From: Stentor coeruleus
Lineage: Eukaryota > Ciliophora > Heterotrichea > Heterotrichida > Stentoridae
Direction of reading: 5' to 3'
DNA length: 46,879 nucleotides
Assembly: GCA_001970955.1 (NCBI GenBank)
Contig: MPUH01000544.1
Location: 1 to 46,879 of the forward strand
Positions 17,472 through 27,704 of the stretch are shown here, in pieces (positions within the stretch are counted from its first letter, which is position 1; each line of letters starts with the position of its first letter). Both the position numbers and the translations under genes were made by a program. The notes below the pieces were generated by a model. The model saw only the letters and a list, made by a program, of their open reading frames with translations. It made no database searches and had not been told where the DNA came from.

Positions 17472-18617
17472 CTATAAATTTCCTCTTTTAGCTTGTTCTT
17501 GTTCTAATGATTCAAATAATGCTTTGAAGTTCCCAATGCCAAAACCGTTATGATTACGTCTTTGGATGACTTCCCAGAACAGTGTTGGTCGATCTTCAAC
17601 AGGTCTAGTGAAAATTTGTAGCAAGTATCCATTATCATCAAAGTCAACAAGGATACTAAGTCTTTCAAGGATATCAAGATCTTCTTGAATATGAGTAGGG
17701 CTTGACTCAAGGCGTTTTCTAAGATTTTCATAGTACTTGTGAGGAACATCAAGGAATTCAACCCCACGAGCTTTCATTTGAGCAATGGTGTATACAATAT
17801 CATTAGTCAAAACTGCGATATGTTGGACTCCAGCTCCTCCATAAAATTCAACATATTCTTGAATTTGGCTCTTGCGTAAACCAGGTGCAGGCTCATTAAT
17901 AGGCATTTTAATTGCCTCATCCCAATCAGCAACAACAATTGACCTTAACGCTGAGTACTCTGTGTATATTTTATTTTCATCAACAGACCAATATCTATGA
18001 AAATCCAAATGTTTCTCATACCATTCAGCAGTTGGAGTCATATCTCCATCAGGTTGATTACCAACAGCATGATCCACATGTTCCAAATTAACTGGAGGAA
18101 GAGTTTCATTAATTGGGTCTTTTTTCTGATTTGGCTTATATCCTGGAAGGAATAGTCCTGTATAATTAACATTTTGAACAAATGTGTGGATTGTATCACC
18201 ATAAGTTTGCACTGAAGATATGACCATTGTCCCAAACTCATCAGTGATTTCTTTAGGTTCAGCTACTGATTTTGCCCCACGAGAGACTGCTTTTTCATAT
18301 ATCCCTCTTGCGTCATCAACAAGAAAAGCTATATCTCTAACCCCATCACTATGCTTCATGACATGTCTTGAAACTTCATTTTCTTCAGGTCTTAAGCTAG
18401 AAGTAAAGGCCAAAATGACCTTGTTTTGACTTACTACTTGAGTACAATAGTTTTGGTTACCTGTCTCAAGGCCTTCATAAGCTACAGGGTTGAAACCAAA
18501 CCTAGCAATGTAAAAAGATGCTGCTTGTTTAGCATTAGACACATAAAAACGTATATGGTGGAAGCTGTAAAACACACCAACTGCTGGACGCTCAGCTTGT
18601 TTCTCGTAGTAAGTCAT
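17472..18617 (-). CDS. HPD: 4-hydroxyphenylpyruvate dioxygenase
   Basis: 381 aa, full family length, ATG to TAG. It converts 4-hydroxyphenylpyruvate and O2 to homogentisate and CO2, the second step of tyrosine catabolism, using Fe(II). Two vicinal-oxygen-chelate modules are visible: the first from about residue 18 (FHHIRFYVSNAKQAASFYI), the second from about 179 (EHVDHAVGN). All three iron ligands are present at the positions used in the mammalian enzyme: H183 in VDHAVGN, H266 in VQHIAVLTNDI and E349 in FWEVIQR. The C-terminal helix sequence RRNHNGFGIGNFKALFESLE, which gates the active site, is also intact. Expected location is the cytosol. No other tyrosine-pathway gene is nearby. The membrane-anchored unknown follows after just 11 nt. 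Confidence 0.97.
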   Translation of the reverse strand: MTYYEKQAERPAVGVFYSFHHIRFYVSNAKQAASFYIARFGFNPVAYEGLETGNQNYCTQVVSQNKVILAFTSSLRPEENEVSRHVMKHSDGVRDIAFLVDDARGIYEKAVSRGAKSVAEPKEITDEFGTMVISSVQTYGDTIHTFVQNVNYTGLFLPGYKPNQKKDPINETLPPVNLEHVDHAVGNQPDGDMTPTAEWYEKHLDFHRYWSVDENKIYTEYSALRSIVVADWDEAIKMPINEPAPGLRKSQIQEYVEFYGGAGVQHIAVLTNDIVYTIAQMKARGVEFLDVPHKYYENLRKRLESSPTHIQEDLDILERLSILVDFDDNGYLLQIFTRPVEDRPTLFWEVIQRRNHNGFGIGNFKALFESLEQEQAKRGNL

Positions 18618-20062
18618 TTTATATTAGATTGAATTCATGGACCATATTTGCCATATTAACAGAGCCCTAGCCACACCTTATACAATGTTTCTCAGTTAAA
18701 TATTTTCACAAGATTATACTTTTAAAGGAAATTTTACTTGAAGAGCATTAAAGGAAAGGAAAGATGATTTTAGAGCAGGAAATGGAAGAAGGGATATAAT
18801 GAAACAAAGGCTAAATGAGAAAAAATATAGGGTTTTATGATTTGTGTAGGCTTGGTAAGATTTCGGGAATGGGGATGAATGATAAAGGTGGATCAGAGGA
18901 TTTCTGGCCTTTGGTCTTATCGAATGTTCTTAAAAGGGCTAGGTTTAGGATTCTCAGTTGGATAAGGAGAAAGGAAATGCTTAGATATAATGTTAATGGG
19001 TGTGTGGAAATAGGGTTAAGATATGCTAGATAGGAATAAAGTTTTTGGATAAGATTAAATTCGAATGAAATTTTGTCTGATGTCAGCAGATGGATTAGGA
19101 AGATTATATGCAAAATCAGGTAGAATATACCTTGATATAAAGAAATTTTATAAAGTATTTATTGTTATCAGTTGTATGTTAATGGTGACATATTATATAG
19201 TGCATGGATGAATTTTTATTTATACTAAGAGTATAACTCCCTATAATTTTTCTTAATTTAGGTAGAATGATTATTGATTAGGTTGTTAAGAAGAGTTTTT
19301 GGGGAAGATAATTTTTTTTACTGGAGATATTGTATATGCAAAAATGATTAAAAAAGTTGAAATTTTTGTATTAGAAATTATGAATGATATTGCCATAGGA
19401 GATTTTTATAAGAATTTGAGTTTGATGTAACAATATAAAAGTTTTTTAACGTTAAGGTATCTAGCTAGGGTATAAATAATATATGCTTATAAATATGATG
19501 CATTTTTCATTCAAATTTATTATATATACCTTTAAGATAATAATTTCATCTTAAAAAGATTTTTTTTGTATAAATATCATCGGATAGCCTTAAATTTTAT
19601 CAATAGTTTTATAGTTGTTTATTCCACATCATGTATATCAATTTTGCAGACTACCTTTAAATCGACTGAGTTAATCCTCATTTTATTTATCCAATTTTTT
19701 TTTACGGTAAAAGCGTGATAATTTATCAATATAACAGTAAAATCTTGAGAATTGCTATTTAAAATTTTATTATAAACCAAGCTTTATCTTGCGCATCCAT
19801 AAAAAACACACTTTTGAAATCCATAATTATTATCTTTACATTTTAAATTCTTCTCTATATTCATCTAAATATTTTATCTCTATAAGCCAAAAACTATAAA
19901 TTACAAGCAAAGCCAAATAACCTTATATTATAGTATATAACATTAAAATTTTATTCTTTAAAACATAACTAAATTAAAGGTTCTTAGCATATTATTATAT
20001 CAATGTTACAAGTAAAAAATATTAACTTTTCTTGCATAGATAAATTCTGGGTATAAATAAAA
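18618..20062. other. Intergenic, 1.4 kb
   Basis: The first ~150 bases should hold the HPD promoter. Two overlapping antisense frames (18815-19033 plus, 18835-19113 minus) occur in a slightly less AT-rich patch; neither shows family features, and I do not call them. The rest is very AT-rich without structure that I can see. Confidence 0.45.
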
Positions 20063-20290
20063 ATGCAACTGAGTTCAAAGTTGTAAGTGATATGTAGCAA
20101 AGATTTATGCGGATGTTGCTGTTCTAAGCTTAATATCCTGAATGAAGACAAGCTAGAAATAGAAACTCCAATGTGCCGACCTCGTGGTGAAAGCTCGATT
20201 CATATATCAAGTGAGTTATTTAATTTCAAGTCTGCTGTGCCAACTTACGCAAGTTTTAAAGAATCAATCCTTGAACCGATCTCTGAATAA
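20063..20290 (+). CDS. Small Cys-rich protein, probably lipidated (one 15-nt intron)
   Basis: The spliced product is 70 aa. The ATG at 20063 opens a 20-base first exon; the intron at 20083-20097 is 15 nt and splits a Phe codon; the frame then runs to TAA at 20288-20290. The N-terminus has basic and Ser residues followed by CGCCC within the first 16 residues, a pattern typical of palmitoylated peripheral membrane proteins. The rest is polar with no known domain. It is too short and too interrupted to stand out as a plain open frame; the consensus-perfect intron and the ATG in the correct register are the main evidence. The possible role is a small membrane-attached adaptor; this is a guess from the Cys cluster only. 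Confidence 0.65.
20083..20097 (+). other. 15-nt intron in the small Cys-rich gene
   Basis: GTAAGTGATATGTAG, with GT-AG ends and an A at position 10. It interrupts a codon after its second base (TT|C, Phe). Confidence 0.75.
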
Positions 20291-21284
20291 CCTAATTATA
20301 ATATTGTGGCATAATTCAAATTATATATCATATAATATCACCTAACTAATAATCAGCATATTTCCCTCTTATTTCATATAAATATCATTCTGAGGTTATA
20401 TTTAAAAAATCTAATTGCGATTTTAGTGTTCACCATAGTAATTGCGTAATAAAGTAATTCAGAAAATTACTATTTTGTCATAATTTCTTAGGATTTGCAG
20501 TAATTATTTTATAAAAGTTGTAAAATATTAGAAGAAGGACTTGCAAGAGGCGATTTTTCTTAGGATTTGCAGTAATTATTTTATAAAAGTTGTAAAAAAT
20601 TAGAAGAAGGACTTGCAAGAGGCGATTTTTCAATATATAAAACTAAAGGTACTTTTTATTAACTTGGTATATATTTTCTATACATAAGTCGTTAGAATTT
20701 GAGATTTTATATAGAAGTAGTAAAAATGCTATAGGAAAATAAAAGAAAGATTTTTCAAATAGATTAGGTGATGAAAAATTATAATTTAAGGTTCTATGAA
20801 TTCTCAGGACGCTGTTAGTTTTGGTTATTATCATTATACATATTATGTAATTAGCTTTGCATATAATTTATGATTTCTATGCTAATTTAATATCTAAATC
20901 AGTTAATTTAGCATAATGCTAACTATAACATTAGTCTTTTAATATATAACAGCATAATAAATAATTTATATACATGCTGATATAAAAATTTTAAGACATA
21001 AAACAGTATTTAATTTTATAACCAAACTCAGCAAAAAATATACTAATATCCTCGAAATATATATCGAAATCATATTCCTATAAAAGTCTATTACTTTATT
21101 TATTACAATAATGAATCCCTATTTCAATCAAAAATCTAAACTAAAAACAGGAAATTAAGTATTCCTAAATTCAAAATATTTAATTCAACCAAAATAACCT
21201 ATCGCAAACTCTAAAAGGCATATAAGACAAAATAAAGTAGCATATTTAGTTTTTCTAAATAAACTAACCGTTTTTCGCGTATAA
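20291..21284. other. Intergenic with a 72-bp tandem duplication
   Basis: Very AT-rich. Apart from the tandem duplication at 20485-20631 no element is recognised. A minus-strand frame at 20643-20834 is rich in Phe, Leu, Tyr and Asn and looks like chance. Confidence 0.5.
20485..20631. repeat. 72-bp tandem duplication (two copies)
   Basis: The unit starts TTCTTAGGATTTGCAG and contains GAAGAAGGACTTGCAAGAGG. The second copy starts at 20557, 72 bases after the first, and they differ at one base visible to me (AAAATATTAG versus AAAAAATTAG). No N lies nearby, so unlike the three gap-associated duplicates this may be a real recent duplication. Confidence 0.9.
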
Positions 21285-21722
21285 ATGGTGAAAAAAGTTA
21301 TGATAGCAGTCTTCTTAATAAGCTTAACTTATTCTGCTCAAGCCATAGTTGAATCCTTTTTACTTCATGGTAATCACAAAATTACAGAATTACTCCAAGT
21401 TCAAAAAATAGACACAACAGAAGTAATGGTTTGCACTTGTCTTCCCGAAGATATTGTACTAGAAACTGAAGATGAGATCCCTCCTTTTGAAAGTGAAGAA
21501 GAATGTGCTGAAGCATTTAGCATTGTTGTTACTTGTGAAGGGGATAATTGTACAGTCACAGATACTTCTGACACGATTGATTTTGATGTTGACTGTGATA
21601 GCGAGGATGAATGCTTAACAGACATCAACTTAGAAGTTGTAAACAGCGCCACAGAGGCAGAGACAGAGACAGAATTAGTAAATCCAGTATTCCTTCAAAA
21701 ATATGAGACAGATACTCAATAG
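21285..21722 (+). CDS. Small acidic Cys-containing secreted protein
   Basis: 145 aa, ATG to TAG. Residues 1-20 are a clear signal peptide (MVKKV, a hydrophobic core, then SAQA), so the mature protein is secreted or lumenal. The mature chain is strongly acidic, with many Glu, Asp and Thr and about eight Cys in pairs (CTC, EECAE, VTCEGDNC, DCDSEDEC). The core VTCEGDNCTVTDTSDTIDFDV recurs in the decayed copy just downstream (ITCTDRICVVSDDSENFDV), which shows that it belongs to a local family. Acidic secretory proteins of this kind could bind calcium in dense-core or lumenal granules, but no known granule protein is recognised. The last third (TEAETETELV) is low complexity. Confidence 0.75.
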   Translation: MVKKVMIAVFLISLTYSAQAIVESFLLHGNHKITELLQVQKIDTTEVMVCTCLPEDIVLETEDEIPPFESEEECAEAFSIVVTCEGDNCTVTDTSDTIDFDVDCDSEDECLTDINLEVVNSATEAETETELVNPVFLQKYETDTQ

Positions 21723-21775
21723 CAGTTAATAGTTAAAAATTTGAATTGAATTTGTTTCTAAATAAGATGGGATTT

Positions 21776-22137
21776 AGATACTGTTGTTATTGATAGTGAT
21801 AAAGAAGCTGAACTTGATGATGATAAATACCTTGAAGATGTAGTCGTAATTATCACATGCACTGATAGAATTTGTGTAGTTTCTGATGATAGTGAGAATT
21901 TTGATGTTTCTCTCCCTGATGATTTAGGCTATTAATTAGTTTTAGATATTGTTGAGGTTGGATTAGAAGGTGAAGAATGCACTGAAATTACCCAACTTGA
22001 TAAAGGATGTGATGAAGGGGTTTTGTTTTGATAATAATACTTCAGCTACTGATATTACAGCTATAGTTTATGAGGTAGAAACTATTGATGATGATGAAGA
22101 AACTGAATCAGACTTGACGATGAAGAAGAATTATTAG
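21776..22137 (+). pseudogene. Decayed relative of the acidic secreted protein
   Basis: The plus strand holds an acidic protein-like frame with TCTDRICVVSDDSENFDV, matching the core of the intact gene upstream, then GEECTEITQLDKGCDEG. It has no start or signal peptide, an in-frame TAA at about 21932, a TGA at about 22029, and a change of frame afterwards. The tail is a simple Asp/Glu-rich run. Probably the remnant of a tandem duplicate. A similar ECTE...GEGCD end occurs at 37.6 kb. Confidence 0.65.
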
Positions 22138-22255
22138 TATTTTCTTCGCATTTCCCTCAAGCCTAATTTTATCTAAAAATACATTATATAGTTTAAAAAA
22201 AATACTAATTCAATTATCCATTTCTATTACCTAAACCCTTAAAATTAAAGTAAAT

Positions 22256-25200
22256 ATGCAAAGCTATCACTACAAAGAAAGTCCTATTCTATTACTAAGC
22301 TACAGCGAAGTAAGCCGAGAGTTCAAACTAAGCGATGAGGGTAAAGCCTTCTTAAATACCTTACAAATACCTTTAGCAGTAGTCGGTGTTGCAGGGATGT
22401 ACCGTACAGGTAAATCTTACTTACTAAACCGAGTCCTCCTCGATAGAAAAAAAGGTTTTGGTGTTGGACCTTCAGTAAACCCTTGCACAAAAGGTATATG
22501 GATATGGGGAACACCTATAATAGGAAGAACTATTGATGGTCAACCTTGTAATATTATAATACTAGACACTGAAGGAATCGGAGCATTAGATCAAGACTCA
22601 GATCATGATTCACGTATATTTTCTCTTACAGTGTTGATTGTATCATGTTTTATATATAATTCTGTTGGAAGTATAGATGAAGAAGCACTTAACAGTTTGT
22701 CATTAGTTGTTAATTTAACGAAGCATATTCAAATTAAAAGTAAAAACAATGAAGAAGTTGGAACTGAAGAATATGCTGCGTATTTTCCTAGTTTTTTATG
22801 GGTTGTTAGGGATTTTGCTTTGAAATTAGTGGATTCAGAAGGGCAAGTGCTGACGCCAAAAGAGTATTTGGAGAAAGCTCTTAATGCCCAGAAAGGGTTT
22901 TCGGATTTGGCAGAGGAGAAGAATAGGATTAGAAGACTTTTGAAGGAGTTTTTTAAGGACAGAGATTGCTGCACTTTGATACGACCTGTTAATAACGAAA
23001 AAAATCTTCATGAGCTTGAAAGTCTGGAATTTTGCGATTTAAGACCAGAGTTTGTTGACCAGGTAGCAGTGCTTAGAAACAAAGTTATTAACGGCGTAAA
23101 ACCAAAAACTCTCAATAACAGACTTCTTGATGGACAAATGCTCTGCAAGCTTATCGATAGCTATGTCACAGCAGTCAATAAAGGGGCGGTCCCAAACATA
23201 GAAAATGCTTGGAATTACATATGTAAAAACGAATGCGCAAAAGCTTTTGAAGACTCAATAGCTGTGTATACAAAAAAAATTGATGATCTCACTTCAAATA
23301 ATTTTCCCAACACCTTCGAAACCATCACTGATTTTCATAAACAAGCTAAAAACCTTTGCACAGACTACTTTAAATCAAAAGCCTTAGGTGAAGAAACAAA
23401 AAGAACGTATATAAAACTTAAAGAAACCCTAAATGAAAAATACAATCAATTGATATTCAGAAACGAAGTTGAATCAGAAAAAGCATGCACTGATTTTCTT
23501 CGTAATTACTATATGCAATTAAACTCAAAACTTAAAGGTAACGAATATAAATCATTCCTAGAATTCGAAAGGGAAATACGAAAACTACAACAAATATTCA
23601 AAGAATCAGGGCCAAATGGGCCAAACCGTGAAAAAATCCTATTACAATTTTGCCAAGGTAAGCTTATAGAAGGGGCTGACATTTTCATGAAAGCTTTAAA
23701 TAGTGAGATTGAGATTATACAAGAGACAACAGCTGAGAAAATAAGGATTCTTGAAATGGACACAAATGTTATGAAAGAGTCGGTGATAAAGGAAAAAGTG
23801 GAGTTGGCAAAGAAAATTCAAGTGATTGAAAGTGAAAAAAAAGTAATTGTAGAAAGGGATGAGGAGATAAAAAAGGTTATTGAAGAACTTAAAGTTGAGA
23901 AAAAGGATGTCGAGAATGAGTTGACTAAAAAAATCCAAGTGATCGAAAATGAAAAAAAGGTAATTGTGGAAAGGGATGAGGAGATAAAAAAGGTTATTGA
24001 AGAACTTAAAGTTGAGAAAAAGGATGTCGAGGATGAGTTGAGAGCGGAAATGAAGAAAATTGAAAAAGAATATATGGATAAGTTAAAAATATGTAAGAAT
24101 GAATGCGTGGAGTTTGAGGAATTGTATAGAAAGGCTGATAAGAAACTTAATGAAAATGAGGTGGAGTATGAGAAGAAGGTTAGGATGTGCGAAGAAAGGA
24201 ATATTTTATTAGAAAAATCTTTGGATGATATGAAAAGGATGAAGATGGAATTGGTAGAGGAAAATGATAGGCTTGGGAAAAAATATTTGGAAGAGGTAAA
24301 AGAGGTTAAGGAACAGTTGGAAATGATGAAGGGGATGAAAAATCAGTTGGAAAGTCAGGTTAAAAGTTTAGAGGGTAGGCTTTTTCAGGAGCAAAGGGCT
24401 AAGTCACAATTAGAAAAAGAATGCGAAGAGATGACTGAGAGATTTGGTAGCGAGAAGGTGCGGCATGATGAAAATCAAAAAATGTTGCAGCAGAAAATTG
24501 AAGAGATGACTATGCAAGCGAGGATTGTAATGTTGAATTATGATAAAAAGGAAAAAGAGATCATTAGCAAATTTAGGGAAAGCGAGAAATTTAATGAAGA
24601 AAACCTTGGAAAATTTAAGAAAAAAGCTGAAGAGGCGGAAAAAAAATCAAAAAAAATCGAAGATTTTTTTCAAGGAGAGATTAAAAGGTTAGAGAAAGAT
24701 AATGCTGTGCTTATGCAAAAAAATGAGTTCTTAGAAACTCAGATCAATGAGTGTAAAGAGCAGCTTGATGAAGAAAAAAAGCAGCATACCTTGCTTATGA
24801 TGCATTTAAACTCTATAACGGACTCAAGTAAAAATCTAGAACTAGAATTTGAACAGTTAAAAGAAAAGCATATAAATGAAATAAAATATCTCGAATCCCA
24901 GAATGATTCTTACAAAAAGCAGCTTATATCTGAAATCGACAAATTAACTCAATCAAAGTCTGAATCCGAACTTAGATTCAAACTAGATTCTTCTGAATGG
25001 GACCAAAAACAAGACTTATTAAATGAAGAAATCAGTTTATTATCTCAAGACCGTGACAATCTTTTACAACAAATCCAAGACCTTAAACGTAAACTACAAA
25101 CCCAAGAAGAAAGTAATGAAGCCAAAACTAAAACCAAAGCATTAGAACATGAAAAAATCATATCAAGCCTAACTGAAAAACTAACAAAAGATCTTGAAAT

Positions 25201-27154
25201 TTACAAAAAATCTGCTGAATCGATGCAAAAACAGCTAAAAGATCTATATGAAGATGAGAAAAAACGCTTTGAAATCAGAATTCAGGAAGAAAGAGAAAAA
25301 GCTGAAAGGAAATATAAAATAACCATAGAGGAATATGAACAAAGGATAAAATCAGAGCAAGAAAACTGGGAAGAAGAGCAAATCCAAAAGGACCAGGAAT
25401 ATAAAGAGCTTGAAAATTGTATGAATGATGAAATCATAAGCCTTAGAAATCAATCAAATTTTGATGCTCAAAACATTTTAAACCTTCAAAGGTGTGTTAA
25501 AGAGCTAAAAGACCAATTGGAATGCTCAGAAAAATCATATAAAGTCATGTTAGAAACTTCTCAGATAAGATTCGACAATGAAAGAAGAGCATTACAAGAT
25601 AAAATCGATAAACTAATATTAGAAAGTTCAGGTAAAGATAAGGAAATTTCAATATTAGGATTTAAAAAACAGCAAAGTGATGAGCAGGTAGCATTGCAAT
25701 CAATAGAAATAAAAGAACTGCAATGCGAAATGGAAGGTCAAAAAATAGCAGCTAATAAGAAAATAGATGAAATTAAAGCCCAAAACAGGCAATTTAGTAA
25801 TGAATTAGCGACTTGCAAAAGCGATTTTAATAGAGAAAATGCTTTGTTGCAGCAAGAAAACGATTTTAAGAACACAAAAATAAATGAAATTGAAAAACTG
25901 CTAAAAGAAATAGAGGAAAAATACAGGCAAACAACTAAACTACTAAAGACCGAAGGGGGGAAAGAAAATGAAATTATTGAAAGATTAACTGAAGATAAGG
26001 ATATACTTGAAAGAAAACTTGTAGAAAAAAAGAAAACATTAGGGCAAATCAATGAAGGGTTTTCAAAGCAAATTATTCAGTTAGAAAGAGAAAAGGCAGT
26101 ATTGAATGAAAGGTGTTTGAATCTTGAAAGTAAAATTGCTGAGATTGAGTATAAGAATAATGAAGAGAGGGAGAAACTTATATTGCAAATTCATGAAAAA
26201 CGAGCTAATGAAGATATGACTGAAGAAAATGAAAAACTAAAGGAAATGATTAACACTTTACAAAATGAATTGAATGATAAAGCAGCTTTGATGGATAAAG
26301 AAAAAGTGCTTTGGGAGAATAAGATTATGTTTTTGCTTGGTCAGAAGGAGTCATTAAAAACTGATTTACTTGATGCACAGAGAAAGTTTGAATTTGCATT
26401 GCTGCAATTGCAAAAAAGAGAACAAACTGGTAAGGAAAAGCATGAAGGGCTTATGAGTAGCTTGATAGCAAGTATTGAGTCAAGGTATAATGGACAAATA
26501 AAAGATTTACAGGAATCTAATGCTTCAGCAATAGAACAGTTAAATCTTAAGCTAAAACTATCTGAGCAAGAAACAAAAAGTTTTAAAGAAGAACTGGAGA
26601 TAGCGAGAAGAGGTAAAAATTTAATCACTGTAAACATAGAAAATCGATGCAAACAGTTAAAAGAAATTGAAGCCAAGTTAATATCAGAAATCGAAAACCT
26701 TCGTCTATTAAAAGACAAAAAAACTAAATTCATAGAAGATAACGCTGGCTATGAAATAGACCAAATGAAAATCAAACTTTTAAAAATGGAGGAAAAAGTT
26801 AAAGAAGCAGAAATGCAAAAGAATCAAATGTATTTGGAACTACAAAAAGAGAGATCAAAATGGCAAATGGAGCGTGACCACTTGCTAAATGTAAAAAATG
26901 AAGCACTTGAGATTGTTGAAAGACTAGAAAACCGAAAAGTAATCTTAACAAGAGAAAATGAGAAACTTAAAACCGATAAAATCAAGTCTAGATTTCATTC
27001 AAATAAACGTGCTGATTACCAAAAAGTATCTTCAAGCCAAATAATTGGTTCTCCAAGCAAACTACCTGAGTTTCATAGTCAGAGGATAATCGATTTAGAA
27101 AGCATAAGAGAAGATACAACAGGTGAGTCAAGAAGACGAAGTTTTGCCGAATAA
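22256..27154 (+). CDS. Guanylate-binding-protein family GTPase with giant coiled coil
   Basis: 1632 aa, ATG to TAA, no intron. Residues 1-290 are a GBP-type dynamin-like GTPase: P-loop GVAGMYRTGKS (44-54), switch-I Thr in NPCTKG (T78), DTEG (104-107), and the GBP-specific VVRDF (R185-D186) in place of the usual NKxD. About 290-490 is helical and corresponds to the GBP helical middle domain. From ~500 to ~1580 it is continuous coiled coil, several times longer than in animal GBPs (about 590 aa in total), which suggests a rod of over 100 nm. There is no C-terminal CaaX box; the end is a basic Ser/Arg tail. A 39-residue unit is duplicated in tandem near residues 520-600. The family hydrolyses GTP and self-assembles on membranes; in protists a membrane or cytoskeletal tether role is plausible. 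Confidence 0.93.
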   Translation: MQSYHYKESPILLLSYSEVSREFKLSDEGKAFLNTLQIPLAVVGVAGMYRTGKSYLLNRVLLDRKKGFGVGPSVNPCTKGIWIWGTPIIGRTIDGQPCNIIILDTEGIGALDQDSDHDSRIFSLTVLIVSCFIYNSVGSIDEEALNSLSLVVNLTKHIQIKSKNNEEVGTEEYAAYFPSFLWVVRDFALKLVDSEGQVLTPKEYLEKALNAQKGFSDLAEEKNRIRRLLKEFFKDRDCCTLIRPVNNEKNLHELESLEFCDLRPEFVDQVAVLRNKVINGVKPKTLNNRLLDGQMLCKLIDSYVTAVNKGAVPNIENAWNYICKNECAKAFEDSIAVYTKKIDDLTSNNFPNTFETITDFHKQAKNLCTDYFKSKALGEETKRTYIKLKETLNEKYNQLIFRNEVESEKACTDFLRNYYMQLNSKLKGNEYKSFLEFEREIRKLQQIFKESGPNGPNREKILLQFCQGKLIEGADIFMKALNSEIEIIQETTAEKIRILEMDTNVMKESVIKEKVELAKKIQVIESEKKVIVERDEEIKKVIEELKVEKKDVENELTKKIQVIENEKKVIVERDEEIKKVIEELKVEKKDVEDELRAEMKKIEKEYMDKLKICKNECVEFEELYRKADKKLNENEVEYEKKVRMCEERNILLEKSLDDMKRMKMELVEENDRLGKKYLEEVKEVKEQLEMMKGMKNQLESQVKSLEGRLFQEQRAKSQLEKECEEMTERFGSEKVRHDENQKMLQQKIEEMTMQARIVMLNYDKKEKEIISKFRESEKFNEENLGKFKKKAEEAEKKSKKIEDFFQGEIKRLEKDNAVLMQKNEFLETQINECKEQLDEEKKQHTLLMMHLNSITDSSKNLELEFEQLKEKHINEIKYLESQNDSYKKQLISEIDKLTQSKSESELRFKLDSSEWDQKQDLLNEEISLLSQDRDNLLQQIQDLKRKLQTQEESNEAKTKTKALEHEKIISSLTEKLTKDLEIYKKSAESMQKQLKDLYEDEKKRFEIRIQEEREKAERKYKITIEEYEQRIKSEQENWEEEQIQKDQEYKELENCMNDEIISLRNQSNFDAQNILNLQRCVKELKDQLECSEKSYKVMLETSQIRFDNERRALQDKIDKLILESSGKDKEISILGFKKQQSDEQVALQSIEIKELQCEMEGQKIAANKKIDEIKAQNRQFSNELATCKSDFNRENALLQQENDFKNTKINEIEKLLKEIEEKYRQTTKLLKTEGGKENEIIERLTEDKDILERKLVEKKKTLGQINEGFSKQIIQLEREKAVLNERCLNLESKIAEIEYKNNEEREKLILQIHEKRANEDMTEENEKLKEMINTLQNELNDKAALMDKEKVLWENKIMFLLGQKESLKTDLLDAQRKFEFALLQLQKREQTGKEKHEGLMSSLIASIESRYNGQIKDLQESNASAIEQLNLKLKLSEQETKSFKEELEIARRGKNLITVNIENRCKQLKEIEAKLISEIENLRLLKDKKTKFIEDNAGYEIDQMKIKLLKMEEKVKEAEMQKNQMYLELQKERSKWQMERDHLLNVKNEALEIVERLENRKVILTRENEKLKTDKIKSRFHSNKRADYQKVSSSQIIGSPSKLPEFHSQRIIDLESIREDTTGESRRRSFAE
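23811..24044 (+). repeat. 117-bp in-frame tandem duplication in the GBP coiled coil
   Basis: Two consecutive 117-base (39-codon) units, offset shown by CAAGTGAT at 23819 and again at 23936. Each encodes KKIQVIE(S/N)EKKVIVERD and then KVIEELKVEKKDVE. Only a handful of bases differ, so the duplication is recent, and being a multiple of three (though not of seven residues) it keeps the frame. Confidence 0.85.
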
Positions 27155-27284
27155 CTTAAAATTATCCTAGTAGCAAAAAATCAATATAAAAATATCATAT
27201 AAAAATCCCTATTAAGATCATCACAAAAACTTATTATCTTTATAAAAAATCCCTCCTACCTTAATATGATAAATTTAATTACTC

Positions 27285-27704
27285 TTAAACATTTTCTTCA
27301 AAAGGCATCATATCTTCTTGACTAAACGGCTCATTATCATCAGTGACTTTCTTAGGCTCATCTTTTTGGCTTCTAATTATATTAGAAAGTTCTATAATCA
27401 AATGCTGATAATCCCATAATTCATCTCGCTCATACACAACTTCAGCTGGCTTCACTATAGAAGTTAATAAACTCAAATCTATGCCTCCTTCTGATTTTGT
27501 AGGGATGACAAGTTTTTGGTTTAAATAATCTAGGTCCGCCACTTGATGTCCGACATATGCTGTTGGAGGAGCGACAACACCACTTCCTGCTTGTGAATCT
27601 GAAATATTATTAATCATTGGGATTGATGCTACTTCTTTGTTATCCCAATAGTTTTTGATTGTTTGCATTTGCTTTGGAGCTTCTCCCCATCCACTTCCTG
27701 CCAT
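27285..27704 (-). CDS. IFT43: Intraflagellar transport protein 43 (IFT-A subunit)
   Basis: 139 aa, ATG to TAA, the short size expected for IFT43. The C-terminal half carries the family core: AAPPS-like VAPPTAY at about 44-50, then DLDYLNQKL, then IDLSLLTSIVKPAEVVYERDELWDYQHLIIEL (75-106). Human IFT43 reads DLDNDLMKY, then EIDLKLLTKVLAPEHEV, DDVGWDWDHLFTEV at the same spacing. The N-terminal half is Gly/Ser/Gln-rich and unstructured, also as in the family. IFT43 binds IFT121/WDR35 and stabilises IFT-A, which drives retrograde transport in cilia and entry of membrane cargo. Recognition is by eye from these motifs. The protein ends in an acidic tail. Confidence 0.88.
   Translation of the reverse strand: MAGSGWGEAPKQMQTIKNYWDNKEVASIPMINNISDSQAGSGVVAPPTAYVGHQVADLDYLNQKLVIPTKSEGGIDLSLLTSIVKPAEVVYERDELWDYQHLIIELSNIIRSQKDEPKKVTDDNEPFSQEDMMPFEENV

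Noticed and set aside
18815..19113. Overlapping plus-strand (72 aa) and minus-strand (92 aa) open frames upstream of HPD
   Set aside because: They overlap on opposite strands, neither shows a recognisable domain, and the plus frame has only a weak Trp/Gly/Arg content in its favour. Kept as possible but not called.
20643..20834. 63-codon minus-strand open frame
   Set aside because: Low complexity (Phe, Leu, Asn, Tyr) next to a tandem duplication; no supporting feature.
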